A stretch of 45,178 bases of DNA from an uncultured Saprospiraceae bacterium (lineage in GTDB: Bacteria > Bacteroidota > Bacteroidia > Chitinophagales > Saprospiraceae). The stretch covers positions 1 to 45,178 of the forward strand of contig CALLVG010000107.1 of assembly GCA_938010715.1 (NCBI GenBank), written 5' to 3'. Numbering within the stretch: position 1 is the stretch's first letter; every line of letters starts with the position of its first letter. Positions 25,194 to 33,662 of the stretch are shown one piece after another. The notes under the pieces were generated by a model that saw nothing but the letters and a program-made list of their open reading frames with translations, was not told the origin of the DNA and made no database searches. The position numbers were made by a program, and so were the translations under genes.

Positions 25194-27872
25194 GTGTCAA
25201 AGAGATGCCAACTAATTTATATAATTATATTTTTTACTATTTCTGCCTCTGCCAGAACTACTTATTTTCAAGATACGACTACAATAAAAAATATAATTGA
25301 TTCTGCTTTCAGCATAAGCAGAAAAGGAGATTTTATCGGTTGTATAGAACTACTCGAAGAACCTATTTCAAAGTTACAGAAAGAAGAATTTACAAATTCA
25401 ATTTCGGCGATTTTATCGAATGCTTATTTGGTCAAATCAGATGCTTTGCGTCGATTGGGCGACTATGACATTGCCACTACTTTATACGAGGAATCTGAGC
25501 GAATGCTCGTTAACTGCCCAACTGAAAATTGTGGTAAAAACCTTTCTAAAGTTTACAATAGTTTAGGCATAATTTATCGTAGAAGAGGTAAATTTCAAAA
25601 ATCAATTAGCAATTACAAAAAGGCGCTTTCCACTCAACTGACTTTGAAGAAGAGTTCGAAGATTTGGCAGGCAATGATTCTTAACAATATCGCCAATTGT
25701 GAAGACGATTTTGGCAACTCCGAAGGTGCTTTTTTAAACTACAAAAAAGCAATTGGGATTATCGAAAAATCGGATAAGCGCTATCACCATATTTTAGCTG
25801 GATTTCATGGAAACTTGGCAGAAAGTTACGCAATCGCAAAAAAGTATGACAAAGCAATTCATCACTTTTCAAAGTCAATAAAAATTTTCAAGAAAAATAA
25901 TAGAGCAACGGAAGTGCCCTATCAAGCGTCTTCATTCAAGTGGGTAGGAAGTATTTGTTTTGAAACTGGAAAAACAAAGGAAGGCTTTGAAGCTTATCGC
26001 AAAGCCTTCGAGCTATTAGGTTTTAAAGAATTGAATAGAAATAGTTTTGATGAAGTAAAATTTCCGTCATCGGCAATTGAGACACTTATTCGATATGCTG
26101 AAGATTATCTCAAAATGTACAAATCGAAAAATGATCCATCGCTATTGCGAAAAGCAAAAGAATATAATGAGTTAGCGATTGACTTTTTATTCCATGTAAA
26201 ATCAGGTTTTAGAGAAGATATTTCAAAAGAGATTTTAATACGAGAAAACTATGGTGCTTTTGAGGGAGCAATAGAAGCAAACTACATTCTTTATGAATTG
26301 GAAAAAAACGAAAACCACTTAAAAAGAGCTTTAGAAATCGCTGAAAAAAGCCAAAATGCTTTTTTGATGGAATCAGTTATCAGAGGAAAAGCGGTTGCTT
26401 TTGCAGGCATTCCTGATTCGCTTTTAAAGAAAGAAAGTGATATAAAAATAAAAATTAGTGACCTTGAAAGCGAGCTTATCGAATTAGACCAAGAAAAGAC
26501 AACTAATTCAAAAAAGATAGATGCTACCCGCCAATCTATTTTTGAACAAAAAGAAAAGTATTACGAAGTATTGGGTATTTATGAAAAATATTATCCTGAG
26601 TATTTCGATCTTAAATATTCTTCCAAAACTGTTTCTTACGACTTTATCAAAGATGTTTTATTACCGCCTAACACTTCTTTATTAGAGTTTTTTGTTGGTA
26701 AAAAATCTGTCTTTGTCTTTTTACTTTCAAAAGAAAAATTCAAAGTTTTCAAAGTTGAAAAAAGCGATGATTTTAATAATTGGGTCGAAAAATTTCAAAA
26801 TAGCATTGCCAATTTTGACCCTTTAGATAAGAAAGGACAAAACTTGAATTTTGTAGAAAATGGATACCTTCTTTACAAGTACTTGATCAAACCAATCGAA
26901 AATGATTTAAGCAAACGATTAATCATTGTTCCTTCTGGAGATTTGAGCAATCTTTCTTTTGATGCTTTGTTAAGTGATTTGCCAAAGAAAAAAGATTTTG
27001 GAAAGTTTAAAAGCCACCAATACTTTGGGACAACACATCAATTGAGTTATTCGTATTCAGCGACTTTACTCAAAGAATGGAATCGCCCTCATAGATCAAA
27101 AGCAGAAAGGCTTTTAGGTGTCTTTGCCCCTTCTTATTCAGAAGATTACTCAGTAAGATTTGGAAGTCGAAAACTACCAATAAGAGACTTAAAACATAGC
27201 CAAGAAGAAGCCGTCAATATCGCAGAAAGTTGCGGAGGATATTTGTACTTGTCTGAAGAAGCTGACGTTGCCTCTTTTCAAAAAAATGCAGGTCAATATG
27301 GTACATTACATTTGGCGATGCACAGCTTTGCCGATGAAAAATTAGAAGGAAATTCATTTTTAGCCTTTTCTAAAAAAGAAGGAAAAACGAACAATTTGCT
27401 TTATCTAAAAGACTTATACAATCTCTCTTTAAATGCCGAAATGGTTGTATTAAGTTCTTGTCAATCTGGTATCGGAACTTTCAAATCGGGAGAAGGGATT
27501 GTGAGTCTGGCGAGAGGTTTTTCTTATGCTGGTGCAAAAAGTATCATCACGACACTTTGGCAAATCAATGATCGGTTCTCTGCAAAATTGATGACTCAAT
27601 TTTATGCCAACCTTAGAAAAGGAATGCCTAAGGATGAAGCCCTACAAAGCGCAAAAACCAATTTTATACAAACCCAAAAAGAACGAAATACGCACCCTCA
27701 CTTTTGGGCAGGTTTTGTTCCTATCGGAAATATGAATGCAATTGAAATGGCAGAAGGAAGTCCATTTATTAAAAGTAATTCTATGTATCTTTTGGGAATT
27801 CTCTTAGTCTTATTGTTAATTGCCTTTATTATTCGGAGACAAAAAAATGACAAATCTTTACATTCTGGGTAG
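25194..27872 (+). CDS. TPR-CHAT caspase-like membrane protein
   Basis: The 892-residue protein has a signal peptide (IYIIIFFTISASA), TPR units over about residues 60-290 (GKFQKSISNYKKALSTQL, KKYDKAIHHFSKSIKIF), a coiled coil near 415-460 and a CHAT domain from about 575 to 860. Both catalytic residues of this caspase-like peptidase fold are present: His710 in LHLAMHS and Cys756 in VLSSCQSGIG. A C-terminal membrane helix (YLLGILLVLLLIAFII) and a short basic tail follow. The TPR and CHAT parts are therefore probably outside the cytoplasm. CHAT proteins cleave protein targets in some defence and regulatory systems, but many Bacteroidota TPR-CHAT proteins have no known role. The start is GTG at 25194. 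An HD-domain gene follows 28 to 70 bases downstream. Confidence 0.9.
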   Translation: MSKRCQLIYIIIFFTISASARTTYFQDTTTIKNIIDSAFSISRKGDFIGCIELLEEPISKLQKEEFTNSISAILSNAYLVKSDALRRLGDYDIATTLYEESERMLVNCPTENCGKNLSKVYNSLGIIYRRRGKFQKSISNYKKALSTQLTLKKSSKIWQAMILNNIANCEDDFGNSEGAFLNYKKAIGIIEKSDKRYHHILAGFHGNLAESYAIAKKYDKAIHHFSKSIKIFKKNNRATEVPYQASSFKWVGSICFETGKTKEGFEAYRKAFELLGFKELNRNSFDEVKFPSSAIETLIRYAEDYLKMYKSKNDPSLLRKAKEYNELAIDFLFHVKSGFREDISKEILIRENYGAFEGAIEANYILYELEKNENHLKRALEIAEKSQNAFLMESVIRGKAVAFAGIPDSLLKKESDIKIKISDLESELIELDQEKTTNSKKIDATRQSIFEQKEKYYEVLGIYEKYYPEYFDLKYSSKTVSYDFIKDVLLPPNTSLLEFFVGKKSVFVFLLSKEKFKVFKVEKSDDFNNWVEKFQNSIANFDPLDKKGQNLNFVENGYLLYKYLIKPIENDLSKRLIIVPSGDLSNLSFDALLSDLPKKKDFGKFKSHQYFGTTHQLSYSYSATLLKEWNRPHRSKAERLLGVFAPSYSEDYSVRFGSRKLPIRDLKHSQEEAVNIAESCGGYLYLSEEADVASFQKNAGQYGTLHLAMHSFADEKLEGNSFLAFSKKEGKTNNLLYLKDLYNLSLNAEMVVLSSCQSGIGTFKSGEGIVSLARGFSYAGAKSIITTLWQINDRFSAKLMTQFYANLRKGMPKDEALQSAKTNFIQTQKERNTHPHFWAGFVPIGNMNAIEMAEGSPFIKSNSMYLLGILLVLLLIAFIIRRQKNDKSLHSG

Positions 27873-27900
27873 TTGAATTAAAGTCCATTATCCTTTACCT

Positions 27901-28572
27901 TTGTCTCACAGTAATAAACCAAGCCTTAACCAAAATTACTTAATGCTGAATACGTCTTCTCAACGAGGGACAAACGGGGGGTTCAGTTTATCAAAAATAG
28001 AACAAGGGAACAACACTGCTATTTTCGATTTTCTAAAACCAGAAACTCCGCTTGAGATTCAACTACTTGAATGCACCTGCTTTCAAGTTGGTTTATTTTG
28101 GGGAACGCCAAGATTTGGGCATCCTGAAGGGCAAGTCATCTATCACATAAGGGAGGTTTTGGATAATATTGATAAGTTAGATATTTCTATGGAAGATCGG
28201 GCGAAGCTTCGCTTGATTGCTTTCTCACACGATACCTTTAAGTGTAAAGAACATAAAGGTTCTCCAAGAGATTGGACAAAGCACCACGCCGTGCTTGCAC
28301 GCCAATACATGGACAATGTTATTGATGATGAAAAATTACTGGACATCATCGAATTCCACGACGAGGCCTACCATATCTGGATTTTATTAAAAATAAAAAA
28401 GGATATCGAAAAAGGGCAAGCAAGATTGGAAGCTTTTGTCAACAGATTGGGTTGCTCGATTCAACTGTACTATCTCTTTTTCAAATGCGATACGCAGACA
28501 GGTGATAAAAATCAAGCTCCTGTGAAATGGTTTGAAAATACGATAAAGGGTATTTCACCCGTATTTTTCTAA
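27901..28572 (+). CDS. HD-domain protein, putative phosphohydrolase
   Basis: The 223-residue protein has an HD-like pattern: a conserved His in VIYHIREVLDNI, the central HD pair in IAFSHDTFK, further His in KHHAVLARQYMD and IIEFHDEAYHIW. This arrangement fits a metal-dependent phosphohydrolase of the HD superfamily, whose members act on nucleotides, cyclic dinucleotides or phosphate esters. The substrate cannot be read from the sequence. The track start is TTG; an ATG at 27943 is an equally good choice. It follows the CHAT gene closely on the same strand, and its stop codon overlaps the convergent glycosidase-like gene by 4 bases. Confidence 0.7.
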   Translation: MSHSNKPSLNQNYLMLNTSSQRGTNGGFSLSKIEQGNNTAIFDFLKPETPLEIQLLECTCFQVGLFWGTPRFGHPEGQVIYHIREVLDNIDKLDISMEDRAKLRLIAFSHDTFKCKEHKGSPRDWTKHHAVLARQYMDNVIDDEKLLDIIEFHDEAYHIWILLKIKKDIEKGQARLEAFVNRLGCSIQLYYLFFKCDTQTGDKNQAPVKWFENTIKGISPVFF

Positions 28573-30482
28573 TAAATTGCGACTCGTGCTGTAGCACGAT
28601 GTTTCTCGCCTCTTATTTTCAAATAATATATTCCACCAGACAATGTTGCTATCTCGGTATTAAATGAGACTTCTCCACTATTGAAGTTCTTTTCTTTAAT
28701 GACTTCTCTTACCATTTTACCATTTACATCAAAAAGAGAAGCGGTTATTCTATCAGATTTTTTTAAATAAAAAGTCGTTGTAAAATCACCTTGAGTTGGG
28801 TTGGGATATACGTTAACTTTGATCTTGTCCAAGACAAGCGTATTCACTACCGAATTAACTGTGTCTCTTACCGTAGTATCTTGCATCTCTTCTTTAAACA
28901 CTGCTTTCAAAAATATGGGTTCACCTGTCAAAGGCACATCCAAAGTAGCAATCGTATCCGTCATTTTTGAAGTCAAATAATGCCAAGGATAACGTTCCAA
29001 ACTTTCGATATTTAGAGAATCATCAAAATCGTAAAGTTGATAGGCATATTCAGAACTATCGATCGATGTTCTGGCCCAAAGCACATACATTACCTCCTCA
29101 TTTGCATTTGAAAAAGCACAACCTCTTATAGAATCTGAATCTTCAATGTGAAGTTGTTGACTCAGCGAATCATTAAATCTATAGCCACTAAGAACCGTAG
29201 CACAAGAACCATAAGCAATGCCTGTTGCTGTTAATTCGTATTCATGAGGAGTTGTTCCTGTAAGATTCTTGACCAATCCCATTACTTCAAATTCGTAATT
29301 GGCAGAGTCAAGCGGTTCGACATCTGCTAAGCTATAGACATGGAACTGGCGAACGTCATGCTGTTGAAGAGAGACTAAAGCTTTGGTTAAAAAATTTCTT
29401 TGAGACATTGCTGTGCCGATAAAGCCTTCAGTAAAGGAGATTCTTGGAATATTACTTTCAGTAAGAATCCATTCTTTGGCTGGAAAATCGTTGCCGTCGT
29501 ATCCGTACTTGGTCAAGACATCTTCAAAGTCTTGCCTTCGAGTCAATAACCCATCCAATGCTCTATCGGAGTGTCTAAAATAGACAAAGTCCATTGTGTT
29601 GTCATCCCAACCTTGCATACTTCCGTCAAGATGCGGATAACTGTGAAAACTCATACAGTCAAAATAGGCTCCGCCTTTATGCGGAAACTCTACCGTGATA
29701 GAGCCATCAACTGGATTATCCGTGTTTCTCAAAATTGCATCTAAATAGCTCGGATTACCCAAGCCTCCTACGGCAATATAATCATCAGGATCTACCGATT
29801 TCACGACTTCGTAAGTAATGCGGAGCATTCTTACATAATGATGTATCGGAGCAAAAATGTGCACTTCGCAAGGTGGTGGGTCATTTGTCCACCAATTGCC
29901 CGGCCAATCGGGACTTAGCGGCGCATTGCCACCTACGTCTAAATCTGGCTCATTCCAAACCTCCCAAAACTTCACCTGATCCCCGTAATTTTCAGCGAGC
30001 AGATGCACATATCGAGCAAAGTAATTAGTGTCATTGTAAGGCGTCCCGTTCTCGCCATTATCCCAGATAGGAGTGTACATATTTAGAAAGAGCTTAGAGC
30101 GCTGATCCTCGCAATAGTAATTGGTATCTCTATGCTCAGGAGAAGGTTGTCCTACAAAAAGCACATGGTCTTTCATCCCCAATTTATCGTAATGCTCAAA
30201 TGCCTCTACTCTAATATCGTACCCCCAATATTCGACAAAAAGCTCAGGTAGCTCTGGGCGAAAAGCATTAATACCAAAACCAGACAAATCAAGGCTATCG
30301 TTACCCGCAGCAATATTTGCGAGATTTTCATCTCTCCAAGGTGGATATGCTCCCATGTTGGCGCCATATCCAAAATCCCCGGTGTAGGGTTTGACTTCAT
30401 CATTGGCAGTGCGATCAAATTGACCATAGCAATTCATCATGCCAATAAAAGACACCACCAAGACCATAATGCATACGCGCAT
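28569..30482 (-). CDS. T9SS-exported glycoside hydrolase-like protein (GH-A clan type)
   Basis: The 637-residue protein has a signal peptide (ending NCYGQ), a TIM-barrel-like domain (about residues 30-430) and a C-terminal type A sorting domain (KVNVYPNPTQGDFTTTFYL to ATARVAIY) that directs it through the type IX secretion system. The motif FWEVWNEPD supplies the acid/base Glu typical of clan GH-A (as in GH39 and GH5), and WILTESN is a good candidate for the nucleophile strand. CMSFHSYPHLDG fits a barrel strand. The family and sugar specificity are not clear. It is probably secreted or surface-bound. Its stop overlaps the convergent HD-domain gene. Confidence 0.82.
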   Translation of the reverse strand: MRVCIMVLVVSFIGMMNCYGQFDRTANDEVKPYTGDFGYGANMGAYPPWRDENLANIAAGNDSLDLSGFGINAFRPELPELFVEYWGYDIRVEAFEHYDKLGMKDHVLFVGQPSPEHRDTNYYCEDQRSKLFLNMYTPIWDNGENGTPYNDTNYFARYVHLLAENYGDQVKFWEVWNEPDLDVGGNAPLSPDWPGNWWTNDPPPCEVHIFAPIHHYVRMLRITYEVVKSVDPDDYIAVGGLGNPSYLDAILRNTDNPVDGSITVEFPHKGGAYFDCMSFHSYPHLDGSMQGWDDNTMDFVYFRHSDRALDGLLTRRQDFEDVLTKYGYDGNDFPAKEWILTESNIPRISFTEGFIGTAMSQRNFLTKALVSLQQHDVRQFHVYSLADVEPLDSANYEFEVMGLVKNLTGTTPHEYELTATGIAYGSCATVLSGYRFNDSLSQQLHIEDSDSIRGCAFSNANEEVMYVLWARTSIDSSEYAYQLYDFDDSLNIESLERYPWHYLTSKMTDTIATLDVPLTGEPIFLKAVFKEEMQDTTVRDTVNSVVNTLVLDKIKVNVYPNPTQGDFTTTFYLKKSDRITASLFDVNGKMVREVIKEKNFNSGEVSFNTEIATLSGGIYYLKIRGEKHRATARVAIY

Positions 30483-30788
30483 AATAGAATTCTAATTTTC
30501 ATTCTTTGAAACGATAATTCGTTTAAAGAACCTTTCCAGAGAAAACAAAATATTATTATATGTGATATTCTCAGAAAGCGTGAACTAGTGAATTTCGTTT
30601 CACTAAAAAAACATTGAGGGGGAATCTAAAAGATTAATAATCAACAATTTGGGGGAAAATTGCAACCGCAATTTCGGTATTTAATGTGGCATTATCTACA
30701 TGAAATTTGAATGTTTCAAGTCACTTTGGTTAAAATTATTAACCTTTGACTAATATTTCATCGATTATCAACCTAATTCATAACCAAA
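30483..30788. other. Divergent intergenic region, nothing recognised
   Basis: This 306-base AT-rich gap separates two divergent genes. It contains no ORF worth calling and no hairpin with a T-tract. A near-match to the -7 consensus, AACCTTTG, lies about 40 bases before the plus-strand gene, but it is not convincing. Confidence 0.5.
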
Positions 30789-31343
30789 ATGTCGCCAGAA
30801 AGTTTTGACCCGCGTCCATTGTTCTATCAACTCAACTGGAAGCAAAGAATTACCGCATGGATTCTTTTGGCAATAATTTTTATTCTTTTGGTACTATACT
30901 CTTTTGAATTGTCAAAATTTGGGAATACATTTCAATCTGAAAGTTTATTTAAAAGAGCATGGTTAATTTTTGGAATCTTGGGCGCCGCATTAGGTTTTAT
31001 AGTTGGCAAAGCAGAAAAAGACTTGACAGAAAAATTTAAAATTTTCGTATTTATATTTTTGTCGGCATTGTTTTTTGCACCTTTGCTCACCAATCTTACC
31101 AACCGATGGTTTAGTGGCGATTCAGAAATAAAATCTTATGAGGTTTTTGAAGTTGAAACGATTGGACCTCCCAAGAAAATTTCTGAAAAACATTGGTCAA
31201 CAGGAGATTATTTCATCTTTGTTTTTGAAGAGGGTGAATTAGAAAAAATTCGCTTAAACGATTTGACTGAAGAACCAGTGAAGGGGCAAAAAATAGATTT
31301 AGAAATAAGAGAGGGTTTATTAGGTTGGAAATTTGTAGAATAA
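30789..31343 (+). CDS. Three-helix membrane protein of unknown function
   Basis: I do not recognise a family. The 184-residue protein has three hydrophobic helices (ITAWILLAIIFILLVLYSF, WLIFGILGAALGFIVG and FKIFVFIFLSALFFAPLL) in the first 105 residues, then a soluble, beta-prone tail of about 75 residues (IKSYEVFEVETIGPPKK...IDLEIREGLLGWKFVE). It lies one base ahead of the flippase-like gene, so the two are very probably translated together and may work together at the inner membrane. Confidence 0.7.
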   Translation: MSPESFDPRPLFYQLNWKQRITAWILLAIIFILLVLYSFELSKFGNTFQSESLFKRAWLIFGILGAALGFIVGKAEKDLTEKFKIFVFIFLSALFFAPLLTNLTNRWFSGDSEIKSYEVFEVETIGPPKKISEKHWSTGDYFIFVFEEGELEKIRLNDLTEEPVKGQKIDLEIREGLLGWKFVE

Positions 31344-31344
31344 A

Positions 31345-32433
31345 GTGAGTAAACGAACTTCAATAGAACAGGCAGAACAGGAAGTACTTGAGTCCATCAA
31401 GTTTTCGCGAATTATCATCCCAATCCTCATTGGCTTGGGAGTGGTTGCCTATTTACTTTGGAAACAATTTGACCCAGCAGAATTTGCCAAAATCGATTGG
31501 TCCTCTCATACTTTATTTTGGGTTTTAGCTTCGCTTGTTTTTTTGGTCATTCGCCATTTGGCTTACGCTAATCGTCTGCGCATCTTATCCGATTATGAAT
31601 TTGGTTGGAAAAAATCCATTGAGCTGATCTTTATTTGGGAATTTAGTACTTCAATTTCTCCAACGAGTGTTGGTGGTTCAGCGGTAGCCTTATTCGTATT
31701 ATCGCAAGAGAAACTGTCCGCAGCCAAAACAGCAACCATCGTTATTTATTCCGTTGTTTTGGATTCGCTTTTCTTCGTGCTATTTATTCCAATTTTTGTT
31801 TTCTTTTTAGGAAATGACGTGATACATCCTTCTTTGGTTGGAAAAACAGAACTCAACGCTATTGGCGTTTCTTTTTGGACTTTTTACGGTATCATGCTCA
31901 GCTATGGATCTCTTTTCTTTTATGGGCTTTTTGTTAACCCAAAACAAATCAAAAGATTACTCGGTGGCATCACAAGTTTTGGTTTTTTGAAAAGGTGGCA
32001 ACGCAAAGCAATAGAACTGGGAAGTAACATGGTACTAACTTCTGAGGACATGAAAAATAGAAGCTACGGCTATCATTTTTCTGCCTTTCTTTTTACTGCA
32101 ATTGCTTGGTCGTGTAGATTTATATTATTGAGTTGTTTGATTATTGCGTTTGTAGATATTTCGCTTGACTTCGAGACACAAGCGTTGCTTTATACCCGGC
32201 TCAAGGCAATGTTTATCCTCATCATTTTCAGCCCAACTCCAGGGGGTGCTGGTTTTGTAGAATATGTTTTTGGCAACTTTTTAACTGATTTTGTTCCGAT
32301 AGGTATCGCACCAGTGATAAGTTTTATATGGCGATTGTTTGCCTATTATTCATATCTTTTGATGGGGGTTATTATTGTTCCTAACTGGCTGCGAGGTGTA
32401 ATTGCAAGAAGAAAGCTGTCTCAAAACTCCTAA
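31345..32433 (+). CDS. Lysylphosphatidylglycerol synthase/flippase-like transmembrane protein (UPF0104)
   Basis: This 362-residue protein has about eight membrane helices and the family features HLAYANRLRILSDYEFGWKKSIEL, the glycine-rich TSISPTSVGGSAVA and the SPTPGGAGFVEYVF signature near the C-terminus. These define the family that includes the flippase domain of MprF and the YbhN-type proteins. The catalytic lysyltransferase domain of MprF is absent, so lysinylation itself is unlikely; transport of lipid or a lipid-linked molecule is the inference. It starts with GTG, one base after the upstream stop codon. Confidence 0.85.
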   Translation: MSKRTSIEQAEQEVLESIKFSRIIIPILIGLGVVAYLLWKQFDPAEFAKIDWSSHTLFWVLASLVFLVIRHLAYANRLRILSDYEFGWKKSIELIFIWEFSTSISPTSVGGSAVALFVLSQEKLSAAKTATIVIYSVVLDSLFFVLFIPIFVFFLGNDVIHPSLVGKTELNAIGVSFWTFYGIMLSYGSLFFYGLFVNPKQIKRLLGGITSFGFLKRWQRKAIELGSNMVLTSEDMKNRSYGYHFSAFLFTAIAWSCRFILLSCLIIAFVDISLDFETQALLYTRLKAMFILIIFSPTPGGAGFVEYVFGNFLTDFVPIGIAPVISFIWRLFAYYSYLLMGVIIVPNWLRGVIARRKLSQNS

Positions 32434-32466
32434 ACAAAAATTGTCTTTATATCGTTTCTTAATCGA

Positions 32467-32496
32467 ACTGAGGCAAGATTCAAAAGATCCCTCAGT
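32467..32496 (+). other. Hairpin between the flippase-like gene and ferritin
   Basis: actgagg (32467-32473) pairs with cctcagt (32490-32496) across a 16-base loop. It is not followed by a run of T, so it is either a weak terminator or a structured ferritin leader. Confidence 0.4.
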
Positions 32497-32525
32497 CAAA
32501 TATTTTACCTGCAAAATCAATTATC

Positions 32526-33050
32526 ATGATTTCAAAAAAAATGGAAAAGGCGCTCAATGAGCAAATCGGATTGGAAGGATATGCTTCTTTTTTATACTTA
32601 TCGATGTCTGCTTGGTGTGATAGTGAAGGATTGAAAGGCTGCACTCAATTTATGCGTCGTCAATCTGAAGAAGAACAGATGCACATGATGAAAATTTTTG
32701 ATTATTTGAGTGAAGTGGGTGGACATCCATTGACGCCTGCCATCAAACAACCACCTTCTAAGTTTACTTCGGTTCAAAAATTATTTGATGAAGTCTATGC
32801 ACATGAGCAAAAGGTAACCAAGTCAATCCATAAATTAGTTTCGCTTGCCAAGGCAGAAGATGACTATACCACCTTCGAGTTTTTGCAGTGGTATGTCATG
32901 GAGCAACGTGAAGAAGAAGATCAAATGCGAACCATTTTAGATAGAATAAAAATCATCGGAAAAGGCCCACAAAGTCTTTATTTTATTGATAAAGAAATTG
33001 AGGGAATTAATGCAGAAGCACTTGCGAATGAAGCGGAGGGAGAAGCATAA
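32526..33050 (+). CDS. Ferritin (FtnA-type)
   Basis: Ferritin oxidises Fe(II) and stores iron as a mineral inside a 24-subunit shell. The 174-residue protein keeps the ferroxidase ligands Glu17 (NEQIGLEGYASF), Glu50 and His53 (SEEEQMHMM), Glu94-region (YAHEQKVTKSI) and Gln in QWYVMEQREEED. It has no heme-ligand Met typical of bacterioferritin, so it is a non-heme bacterial ferritin. No Fur box was identified. It stands alone, ended by a hairpin terminator. Confidence 0.96.
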   Translation: MISKKMEKALNEQIGLEGYASFLYLSMSAWCDSEGLKGCTQFMRRQSEEEQMHMMKIFDYLSEVGGHPLTPAIKQPPSKFTSVQKLFDEVYAHEQKVTKSIHKLVSLAKAEDDYTTFEFLQWYVMEQREEEDQMRTILDRIKIIGKGPQSLYFIDKEIEGINAEALANEAEGEA

Positions 33051-33069
33051 TTCTAAATCAAGGATGCTT

Positions 33070-33114
33070 AAAAAATAACTTCCCGATTTCAATTAAGTAG
33101 GGAGGCTATTTTTT
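33070..33114 (+). terminator. Terminator of ferritin, built from a repeat arm
   Basis: aaaaaataacttccc (33070-33084) pairs with gggaggctatttttt (33100-33114), with one mismatch and one G-U pair, and it ends in a T-run. The left arm is identical to an arm of the palindrome at 7623. This makes it both a terminator and a member of the same repeat family. The TTG start used by the next track ORF (33113) lies inside it. Confidence 0.75.
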
Positions 33115-33136
33115 GAGTAATACTAAAGTTAATAAG

Positions 33137-33544
33137 ATGAATTTCAAATATCTATTTCTCTTTTTATTGGGCATCTCTATTCATTTCACAAGTTTAGTTT
33201 CTTGTCGTTCTAATCAGACAGATTCAAAGGAATTTGTGGAAAAAGAAAATAAAAAATTGAACGGCAAATGGAAACTACAAATTAAAACTCCCCGAGGTCC
33301 TCGGACTCCTCTTTTATTTGTCAATGGCGATGTCGGTGCTTATGAAGGACAACCTATCGACATCGGGATTGATGGTGATAAATTTTCTTTCAAAGCAGAA
33401 CAGGAAGCCGGCAAAATGGGCATCATGAAATTTCGTTTCAATGGAGTTTTAAAAAATGATAAATTGGAAGGTGAATACACTTTATTAAACACGACTTTTG
33501 CTGGACGTTCGAGTATTTTTTATGGTACTCGGATTTTGGAGTGA
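33137..33544 (+). CDS. Small lipoprotein of unknown function
   Basis: I start at the ATG at 33137 because the track start (TTG 33113) lies in the ferritin terminator. The 135-residue product has a signal sequence with lipobox TSLVSC (Cys about 23) and a compact beta-rich mature domain (LNGKWKLQIKTPRGPRTPLLFVN, KFRFNGVLKNDKLEGEYTLL). The alternating beta pattern recalls small lipocalin-like or META-type lipoproteins, but I cannot assign a family. Confidence 0.7.
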   Translation: MNFKYLFLFLLGISIHFTSLVSCRSNQTDSKEFVEKENKKLNGKWKLQIKTPRGPRTPLLFVNGDVGAYEGQPIDIGIDGDKFSFKAEQEAGKMGIMKFRFNGVLKNDKLEGEYTLLNTTFAGRSSIFYGTRILE

Positions 33545-33593
33545 GCGACTTAGGTACGAACGCAAAGGCGCAAAGATGCAGAGGGCGCAACGC

Positions 33594-33623
33594 AAAAAAG
33601 AGGCACTCCAAACGGAGCACCTC
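33594..33623 (-). terminator. Terminator of the giant T9SS gene
   Basis: On the minus strand GAGGTGCTCC and GGAGTGCCTC pair fully (two G-U pairs) around GTTT, followed directly by TTTTTT. It lies 40 bases beyond the stop codon of the 7.3 kb gene. The adjacent cgcaaaggcgcaaagatgca tract is a common Bacteroidota filler repeat. Confidence 0.85.
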
Positions 33624-33662
33624 TCAAAAACCAAAAAGTTATTTTTCCAATAAATTATATTC

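Noticed and set aside
25194-28572. Type III-E CRISPR (craspase) TPR-CHAT component
   Set aside because: There is no Cas7-11 effector or array in the window, and the signal peptide and membrane helix do not fit a cytoplasmic craspase partner.
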